From: Zelonia costaricensis
Lineage: Eukaryota; Euglenozoa; Kinetoplastea; Trypanosomatida; Trypanosomatidae
Direction: 5' to 3'
DNA: 64,000 nt
Assembly (NCBI GenBank): GCA_030849075.1
Contig: JASAOO010003539.1
Span: forward strand, 41,143 to 105,142
Part shown: piece after piece, positions 57,779-64,000 of the stretch
Position numbering within the stretch: the first letter of the stretch is position 1
How the letters are laid out: each line of letters opens with the position of its first letter
Notes under the pieces: generated by a model
What the model was told of the DNA's origin: nothing
Database searches by the model: none
The model's input: only the letters and a program-made list of their open reading frames with translations
Made by a program: the position numbers and the translations under genes

Positions 57779-58246
57779 ATGATGCAGTCCTCGGAGAAGC
57801 ACCAGAGCGTGAAGGCGGTGCACGTCAACCGCGATCGCATCAAGGAGCGCATCCAAGAAAAGCACCGGCAGCAGCGCCGACAGGTGCGCGAGGGTCGACT
57901 GAGTGGCTTGCGCGAGGCGGACGGCAGCGCGGAGCGAGGGGAGACAGCGTGGGGTGCCAGCGGCGCCCACTCCGACAGCAACCAACACTACGGTGCCGTG
58001 GGCTCAAGTGGCGCACACGTGCAGGACGCGGTGCCGTGCTACAACCCTGACGGTTCGCTGCTATTGCCCGCTGTGCAGGACTGGTCGGAGATCGGCAACG
58101 AGTTTGGTGTCAACATCCACGACGTGGACGTCATGGAGTACTTGCTAGCGCTCGAGGACGAAATACGGCAAGAGCAGCTTTTTCAGTTCTACGACCAAGC
58201 CAACGGCAACGAGTGGGAGGAGTACTACCGCTCGCTGATGTCCTGA
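57779..58246 (+). CDS. Hypothetical protein, 155 aa, between DMC1 and MCM9-like gene
   Basis: I do not recognise the family. From MMQSSEKHQSV the N-terminal ~45 residues are strongly basic and helical (VNRDRIKERIQEKHRQQRRQVREGR). A Gly/Ser/Ala-rich linker (~50-90) follows. The C-terminal ~60 residues are acidic and probably folded (VPCYNPDGSLLLPAVQDWSEIGNEFG; VMEYLLALEDEIRQEQLFQFYDQ; EWEEYYRSLMS). A basic N-terminal helix plus an acidic C-terminal helix is faintly like the first two parts of RPA-interacting protein, but its zinc-binding end is absent and I would not name it so. The start is the first of two adjacent ATGs; the in-frame sequence upstream reads as leader. Confidence 0.65.
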   Translation: MMQSSEKHQSVKAVHVNRDRIKERIQEKHRQQRRQVREGRLSGLREADGSAERGETAWGASGAHSDSNQHYGAVGSSGAHVQDAVPCYNPDGSLLLPAVQDWSEIGNEFGVNIHDVDVMEYLLALEDEIRQEQLFQFYDQANGNEWEEYYRSLMS

Positions 58247-59402
58247 GCAACTTGTCGCTCGGTGGCGGCACGGACTGCCGACCGCTCGTGCTAATCCTGT
58301 TCGTTCCCCAACACTCCTGCTACGTCTTTCGTGTGTTTACAGATTGTTCTCATTGTTTTCTTGGCCTGCGTACTACGCGTGCGCACGCAAGTAACACACA
58401 AGCATGTGCGTTGCGTGTCATGCGTGCGCTGCATCCGCTGCCCCCCTCCCCCCTCCCCTCCACCCCTCCATGGGTCCCACCCACAAAAGACGCGCTTTCG
58501 TCCACTTCACTGCGAGGATCCCTCCAGCAGCTCTGGCGCGTCTGCGCCGCGCGCCTCGTTGCCGGCATGCGCGTACCTCCCGTCCCTTCTCTTACGCTCT
58601 CTTCCACGTTCTCCCTTCGCCCCTGTACGTGTACGTCGTCATGCTGCCGCTTCCACTCACTTCCCCTCCCTCCCCCTGCGCTGTTCGCTGGCTTTCTTTG
58701 TGGCTTTATTTCCCGTGCCCAACTCGGCTCAGTATGCTCTGAGGCGCGCACGCGCACACCACCGAAGACCCGAAGGGGCGACGGCTAGGCGGGGCTCGGT
58801 GCCTGCAGAGCATCCTTCACCCACGGCGATTTGTGACTCTGCCACTTAACACTACAATACAGGCCATGCTGATACACAAAAAAAAAAATCAAACAACCAC
58901 ACAACCCACACACGCCTCACACGTGCGACGGGTACGTGACGCCACAGAGGAAACGTGCATGCACCGAGCACAGAGGAGTAGAGCTCCAGAGCACCACGGA
59001 GACAAGACTGCAACCGGCGCTTTGTCCACATCACACTCACGGCGCCTCTCCTCATACAGTCGATAGAGTACGCACCCGCACCCGCACATACACCGGTAGC
59101 GACGCACGTTCGAGCGCGCTTTCTCGAACCACTTTCACCAGAACACACACTTGACCGGTGCACCTCTCTACGCATAACCCCCCCCCCCCACCCGCCACCC
59201 CTGTACACGTCTTTCTTGTTGATGCGAATACAACTAGCTCGCTTTCGCCTCTTTCCAACCCCATCACTCCCACGTAGTGGGTCTTCTTTCTCACTTGCGC
59301 GTGTAGCCATTCCGCGGTTGCGGTGCGCTGCTCCGCGGCAACGCATCGGGTGTGGGTCACTACGGACGTTGAATTCCCCACTTCCAGGCAGCGTCCGCGG
59401 CG
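58247..59402 (+). other. Intergenic region
   Basis: CT-rich DNA, A-run at 58879-58888 and a C-run near 59180-59190. AG at 59275-59276 or 59308-59309 follows pyrimidine tracts and would serve the MCM9-like gene. No gene seen. Confidence 0.6.
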
Positions 59403-62195
59403 ATGGAGGTGACGGAGGCCGTCAAGGAGCGCATCCGCCACTTCTTTGTGCATCACAGTGAGCCGCCTCGCCCTCTTGTCGCGCACGATGGCACCAACAG
59501 CGGTGGCGGTGGCGGCGGCGCGGCAGCTGCGGCGGGCGGCCGCTCCATCTACATCCAGGAGGTGGACTGCATGCAGCTTCTCGACGTCTGCCCCGAAGTC
59601 GGTAGCGCGCTGCTTAGCCAGACGACGACGGTGATGGACGCGCTGCGGGTGGCGTGCGCCGCGCTGTGCGCCGAGGCGGGGCAGACCGGTATTCTCAGCA
59701 GCAGCATCTCGCTCCGCCTGACGCACGTCCCTGTTGCCATGACGGGGCTGCCGTCCGTCCCGCCATCGGGCGGCCAGCTCGTGCAGCTGTGCGGGTCTAT
59801 AATTCGAATGTCGACGAAGCGCGTGGTGCCGTACGCGTCGCGGCTCATGTGCCCGCGCTGCCGCGCGAGCCTCGAGGTTTTCACAAACCCCTTTGACCGC
59901 GCCATGGAGGCGAAGGCGAACTGCTCGCAGGCGGCCTGCAAGCACGAGCCGATGCAGGTGACTGGGCAGGTGTGGATGGACTACGCGGAGTGCCGGCTGC
60001 AGCAGCGGTCGAACCAGTCAGGCCGCCTGCCCCGCAGCGTCCTCGTCACGCTCGACGACGAGTTGAGCATGAAGTGCTCGGTTGGCCAGTTCGTGGAGGT
60101 GGTCGGGCTGGCCTTCCCCAAGTGGCGCCACGTCTCCCCCTCGAGTCGCCCCGCCATCGAGCCGGCCATCTGGGCCGTGAACGTGCTCCCCATGGAGGCG
60201 TACCGCGGCGCCGCGACGACGACGAGCGGGGCCCCGGGCCTGCGCCGGCGCGCGGGCAAGACGGACCGGCCCAAGTTCAACCCCGAGCACTTCTTCACCT
60301 CCTTCTGCAAGAACAAGCGCCGCCGCGGTGTGACGCTGACGCGGTCTGTCTGCCCGCACCTCTCCGGCCTCTTTGGGCCCCGGCTCGCCGTGCTGCTCTC
60401 CTCGCTTGGCGGGGCGTCGACGACGGGCAAGACGGCCATGCACGTGCGCAGCACCATCCACTGCCTCTACGTGGGCGACCCCTCCACCGGCAAGACGCAG
60501 CTGCTCCGCTTCGCCGCTGCCATCGCGCCGCGCAGCACGTCGACGACCGGCATGGGCAGCACGTCGGCCGGTCTCACGGTGGCGGCGGCGAAGGAGCACG
60601 GTGAGTGGGTGCTGGAGCCCGGCGCCCTCGTGCTAAGCGACGGCGGCGCCTGCATCATCGACGAGCTGCGCACCGTGTCCCCGGCGGACCGCGCGTCCCT
60701 GCACGAGGCGATGGAGCAGCAGACCATCTCTGTTGCCAAGGGCGGCCTCGTCACGAAGCTGCGTACCGCCTGCGCCGTGCTCTCCGCCTGCAACCCACCC
60801 GCGCGGCGCGGCGGCCGCACTGAGATTGGGGTCGGCGGCCCACTGCTCAGCCGCTTCGACTTCATCTTCCTTCTCTGGGACACCCCGCAGCCGGATGTGG
60901 ACGCCCGCATCGCGTCGCACATGCTGCGCGCCAACACCGGCGCCCAGACGGTGCTCGAGGAGGACGAGCTGACAGTCGACGAGGTGGCACGGTACCTGTG
61001 GTGGGTGCGCACGCAGTACGCCGCCACCGACGGCCCGCTGCTCTCTGACCCTGCCGCCGACCTGCTGGGCCGCTACTACGAGATCCAGCGTCAACGCGGG
61101 GCGACGCCGTCGCTGGACGACGCGGTCCCGGTGACGGTGCGCTTCCTCGAGTCCCTCGTGCGCCTGACCCAAGCACACGCAAAGCTGCACCTCCAGACGG
61201 TGTGCACGCTCGACGACGCTGCCATGGCGGTCTTCTTGATGGAGCGGACAGCGTACAGCCTCAAGTGCCCGCTGGACGCGGTGGGGCCTGGCCTTTTCAG
61301 CAGCTCGCGCGACCTGGACGAGCTCTTTCTCTCCGACACCCCCGATGCGCTGGCCGTGCAAGACGCGGTGCTGTCCGCCATCGTGGATGTCATGCGCCAC
61401 TACCGCCTGCCCCCACCGGACTCCGTCGACGGCGCGGCAGCCACTGGTGTGGCGTGTGCGGTGGATGGATACGAGGATGACGGCGAGGTGGCGCTGGCCG
61501 ATCTTCCCTTCATGCAGGCCATGCGCGTTGGCGGCCTCTCGCAGGGTGCACGTCACGGGGTGGGGTCTGACGAGGCGGACGTCGACGGCACACTGCTGGC
61601 ACAGCGCAGCGCCCCCTCTGCGCTGCTGCAGGCCAAGACGCTCGCCGCCATCTCGAGTGCGGCCCGGCTTGCAGAGGAGGTGGGCCGCACGTCTGGCACG
61701 GCGTACAGCGTGGCCCGGTACGCCGGCTCGCGCGACGAGTCCTCTTCCTCGGTTTCCGCGGCCGTGCTGCTCCGCTCGCAGCGGGTGCGGCCCTCGGCGT
61801 CGCTGTCCGCCTCGGCAGGTGGGGCGGCGCAACCCGCCCCTCTACCGCCTCTTGTGCCCACACAGCTCAGCCCGAGCTGCGTCCCAGACGAGCGTGAAGG
61901 CGGCGAGAGGGGCGTGCTGGAGGAATCGGCGATGCCAGCCGACGATGCGCAGTGCGTGAGCCTGGCTGGCGACAAGCAGCGCACCGACGAGGTGGAGGAG
62001 GAGCTGCTGCTGCCTGACAGCGAGCGCCACTCCGCCGCGAGCAGCGCGTCCCCCTCGCAGGCACCCCTCGCATCCATGACGTCGCGCTCGCACTCGATCA
62101 TCGAGTCGGGCCTTCTGCCCACCTCCGCGCCACCCAACGGTACGCGGAAGCGCACGGCAGAGGACATTATGCGGAGCTTGCGCTTCCGTCCGTGA
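59403..62195 (+). CDS. MCM9-like DNA helicase
   Basis: An MCM-family AAA+ helicase of 930 aa, closest to MCM9, which works in homologous recombination and repair rather than origin licensing. The N-terminal OB/zinc part has CPRC and paired Cys near 156-180. Walker A is GDPSTGKT (358-365, Ser for the usual Gly), Walker B CIIDEL (417-422, Leu for Phe), and the arginine finger SRFD is at 483-486. STTGMGSTSAGLTVAAAKEHGEW and LHEAMEQQTISVAKGGLVTKL are typical of MCM8/9. The winged-helix-proximal block RFLESLVRLTQAHAKLHLQTVCTLDDAAMAVFLMERTAYS points to MCM9. The C-terminal ~280 residues are a Ser/Ala-rich tail without domains. A gap of unknown bases begins 36 nt after the stop. Confidence 0.87.
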   Translation: MEVTEAVKERIRHFFVHHSEPPRPLVAHDGTNSGGGGGGAAAAAGGRSIYIQEVDCMQLLDVCPEVGSALLSQTTTVMDALRVACAALCAEAGQTGILSSSISLRLTHVPVAMTGLPSVPPSGGQLVQLCGSIIRMSTKRVVPYASRLMCPRCRASLEVFTNPFDRAMEAKANCSQAACKHEPMQVTGQVWMDYAECRLQQRSNQSGRLPRSVLVTLDDELSMKCSVGQFVEVVGLAFPKWRHVSPSSRPAIEPAIWAVNVLPMEAYRGAATTTSGAPGLRRRAGKTDRPKFNPEHFFTSFCKNKRRRGVTLTRSVCPHLSGLFGPRLAVLLSSLGGASTTGKTAMHVRSTIHCLYVGDPSTGKTQLLRFAAAIAPRSTSTTGMGSTSAGLTVAAAKEHGEWVLEPGALVLSDGGACIIDELRTVSPADRASLHEAMEQQTISVAKGGLVTKLRTACAVLSACNPPARRGGRTEIGVGGPLLSRFDFIFLLWDTPQPDVDARIASHMLRANTGAQTVLEEDELTVDEVARYLWWVRTQYAATDGPLLSDPAADLLGRYYEIQRQRGATPSLDDAVPVTVRFLESLVRLTQAHAKLHLQTVCTLDDAAMAVFLMERTAYSLKCPLDAVGPGLFSSSRDLDELFLSDTPDALAVQDAVLSAIVDVMRHYRLPPPDSVDGAAATGVACAVDGYEDDGEVALADLPFMQAMRVGGLSQGARHGVGSDEADVDGTLLAQRSAPSALLQAKTLAAISSAARLAEEVGRTSGTAYSVARYAGSRDESSSSVSAAVLLRSQRVRPSASLSASAGGAAQPAPLPPLVPTQLSPSCVPDEREGGERGVLEESAMPADDAQCVSLAGDKQRTDEVEEELLLPDSERHSAASSASPSQAPLASMTSRSHSIIESGLLPTSAPPNGTRKRTAEDIMRSLRFRP

Positions 62196-62207
62196 GTGAC
62201 GAGGCTC

Positions 62208-62257
62208 GGGGGGGGGGGGGGGGGGGGGGGGNNGGCTCGCCCCCCCCCCCCCCCCCC
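62208..62257. repeat. Homopolymer G and C runs flanking unknown bases
   Basis: 24 G (62208-62231), two N (62232-62233), GGCTCG, then 18 C (62240-62257). GGCTCG also stands just before the G-run, so the region may be a misassembled homopolymer or an inverted-repeat collapse. Confidence 0.85.
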
Positions 62258-63591
62258 ACCACTCTCTCGCTGGACAGCGGGGAGGCCGATGCGTTGCGCC
62301 TGCCGCTTGCCGCAGAGTGCCACCCTCTGCCATGGAACGTGCGAGGCGTTGGGAAATCGCCGGTAGTTGATGCACCGCGTCCTGCCTGTCCTTTGTCTTG
62401 CACGCGTGCAGACTCCTGGCGAAGAAAGGAAAGACGCGGGCTACCGATCTTGGTGCTCTCGCCATCTGCCGCAAGGCAGGAGCGGAGGAAGACGAACAAC
62501 GAAGATACACATGCACACACACGCGGGTCACAGCTCGACCAGCCGCTCTGCGGCGTTGGCGAGCATCAGGGGAAGCCGCCGCTGCGCACCTTTTCATCAT
62601 CTTGGCAGACGTTGAAACCGCCACTCGCAATGGGCGGGTGCCCCGTGGCTCTCCTGCTGCTCCCACTCCGCCATGCCTAGCCGAGGTGCCCGTGCCGCTG
62701 CTCCGTCTCCCGGCTTGCGTCCCCCTTTTTTTTCTTTCCTACTCCCGCGCATGCGCTCTTGGTGCGCCCATCACTCTCTCTCTCTCTCTCTTCGCCCCTC
62801 TCCCACTCCCTCTTTTCCTTGGCGTGGCCTTGACCGGCGCGTCCGCAGCGAAGCAGTCGCCTCAGCATCAACTCCCAATCCACCCTTTCGCTTTCCCCAC
62901 TCTCTCGATCCCAGCCGTCTAACCCCAGCACCAGGCAACGTCGCGACCAGATCAGAGAAGTCACCGCAGCGATTCTATTCTAAACGAAAAAACACACACA
63001 CAAACAAACACACGCACACGCACACGAGCTGCCATCTTGAGCGCTTCTCTACTACCCACTTCAATTCGTCCCCCCTCCCCCTCGCCGCCAATCGGGTACA
63101 CGGATTCCGTTGTGCGCAGCGCTGCTCCACGCCCTGCCCCCTCCCCTCTTCCACCCTGCTCGCCCAGAACACAAGCTCACGCACAACGCTCTTGCCACTC
63201 TTTCCTATACACGAGTGACTTGAGCGCCTCTTCGGTCCGCAACCACGCGCTTCCGCCAAATCCACCTGTGCCTCCCTGTTTTGTTCTTCCCTTCACTCTT
63301 CACGTGACTCTTTTCTTTTCGTTTTCTCTTGTTGACATTAGCCTTTCCTTTCTGTTGCGGTTACCACGTCACACGCCCGCCCCTCACCCCCCCCTCCTGC
63401 GACACGCCGTCGCGCTTCAGGTTCCGAGTTTGCTGGCAATCTCTCCACTCCTTTTGGATTCCTTTGCCGCGCTCTCCAGTGCCGCCTTTTTCCTTCTCTT
63501 CTTTGCTGTTGCCCTTGTGACCTGTAGTTGTGTACAGGGGGGTTCTGTCGCTTTCTCTTTTCTTCCGCGGTGGCTTCTTTGTTGTTATTCC

Positions 63592-63594
<3 letters not shown>

Positions 63595-63623
<29 letters not shown>
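63595..63623 (+). repeat. (GT)n microsatellite
   Basis: About 29 bp of uninterrupted GT repeat in intergenic DNA. Confidence 0.9.
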
Positions 63624-63951
63624 GAGGGCCCTGTTTCGCAGGCGTGCTGTGCTTGAATACGATCCCCCCCTGTCTCCCCCTTTTTTTCGTTTCTACCCCT
63701 CCCTCGGTCTCCGGAGCGTCACTCGTAAGCGGCGCACAACGCACCGCCTTGCTCTGCAACCCTCTCTGCCACTCTCCCCTCTGTCCAGTGAGTCTTCCAC
63801 TTGCCCCACAGCCTCTCCCTTCTGGCTCCCCCCCCTACCACCACTTTGCACTGCTCAGCTCCCCGTCGACGACGCTTTTTTTCTTTTGGATCCCTCCCCC
63901 GTTCACCTTGTAGCCACGCACACTGCACCGTCCTGTCGCGCGTTCATCTCC

Positions 63952-63952
<1 letters not shown>

Positions 63953-63986
<34 letters not shown>
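63953..63986 (+). repeat. C34 homopolymer
   Basis: Thirty-four C in a row near the window edge. Length is likely to be unreliable in any assembly. Confidence 0.9.
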
Positions 63987-63987
<1 letters not shown>

Positions 63988-64000
63988 TAAGGGGAAAAAA

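Larger units (their letters stand above)
62196..64000 (+). other. Intergenic region at window end
   Basis: Starts with a G-run, the NN and a C-run (62208-62257), then CT-rich DNA with AC and GT repeats. It ends in a 34-base C-run (63953-63986) followed by GTAAGGGGAAAAAA. Only composition-driven frames are present. Confidence 0.55.

Overview
The window reads as nuclear DNA of a trypanosomatid, most likely Leishmaniinae (Leishmania or a close relative). All 20 protein genes I can support lie on the + strand, none shows an intron, and they are separated by about 0.4 to 3.2 kb of pyrimidine-rich, CA/GT-microsatellite-rich DNA. This is the layout of a single polycistronic transcription unit processed by spliced-leader trans-splicing and polyadenylation. 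From memory, cyclophilin-40, proteasome alpha-1 and DMC1 lie in this order on the distal part of L. major chromosome 35, so I take this as the syntenic region. I cannot name the species.

Layout. 1-6.6 kb is a cytoskeletal block: the C-terminal part of a katanin p80-like protein, a coiled-coil protein, PACRG and a kinesin-13-like motor. 8-20.6 kb holds an ER HSP110/GRP170-like chaperone, mitochondrial glycine cleavage H protein, a short coiled-coil protein, a GAPDH-fold protein that has lost its catalytic residues, a small DUF1761-like membrane protein and cyclophilin-40. 22-38.6 kb holds a membrane protein, a SCAMP, a giant AMP deaminase made of a dead and a live domain, a RanBP2-zinc-finger/double-BRCT protein, a membrane-anchored histidine phosphatase and a divergent mitochondrial EF-Ts. 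39.5-53.8 kb holds a doubly acylatable small protein, proteasome alpha-1, the outer-membrane translocase ATOM40, a FAM184 coiled-coil protein and a TPR-TMEM33-like fusion. 55.9-62.2 kb is a recombination block: DMC1, an unrecognised 155-residue protein and an MCM9-like helicase.

No tRNA, rRNA, CRISPR, transposase or reverse-transcriptase gene was found. Regulation would be expected at the RNA level, so the notable non-coding features are polypyrimidine/AG splice-acceptor candidates (three of which abut the start codon), several strong hairpins in probable UTRs, and G-rich runs. Four unresolved bases (13785, 55067, 62232-62233) mark weak assembly points; the one at 55067 sits between two near-identical about 105-110 bp copies and is probably an unmerged join.

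The best candidates for new biology are the GAPDH-fold pseudoenzyme, the dead/live tandem AMP deaminase, the EF-Ts lacking the TDFV motif, the TPR-TMEM33 fusion, and the small gene held between DMC1 and the MCM9-like gene. Protein calls come from reading the sequences against remembered family motifs; no database search was run.
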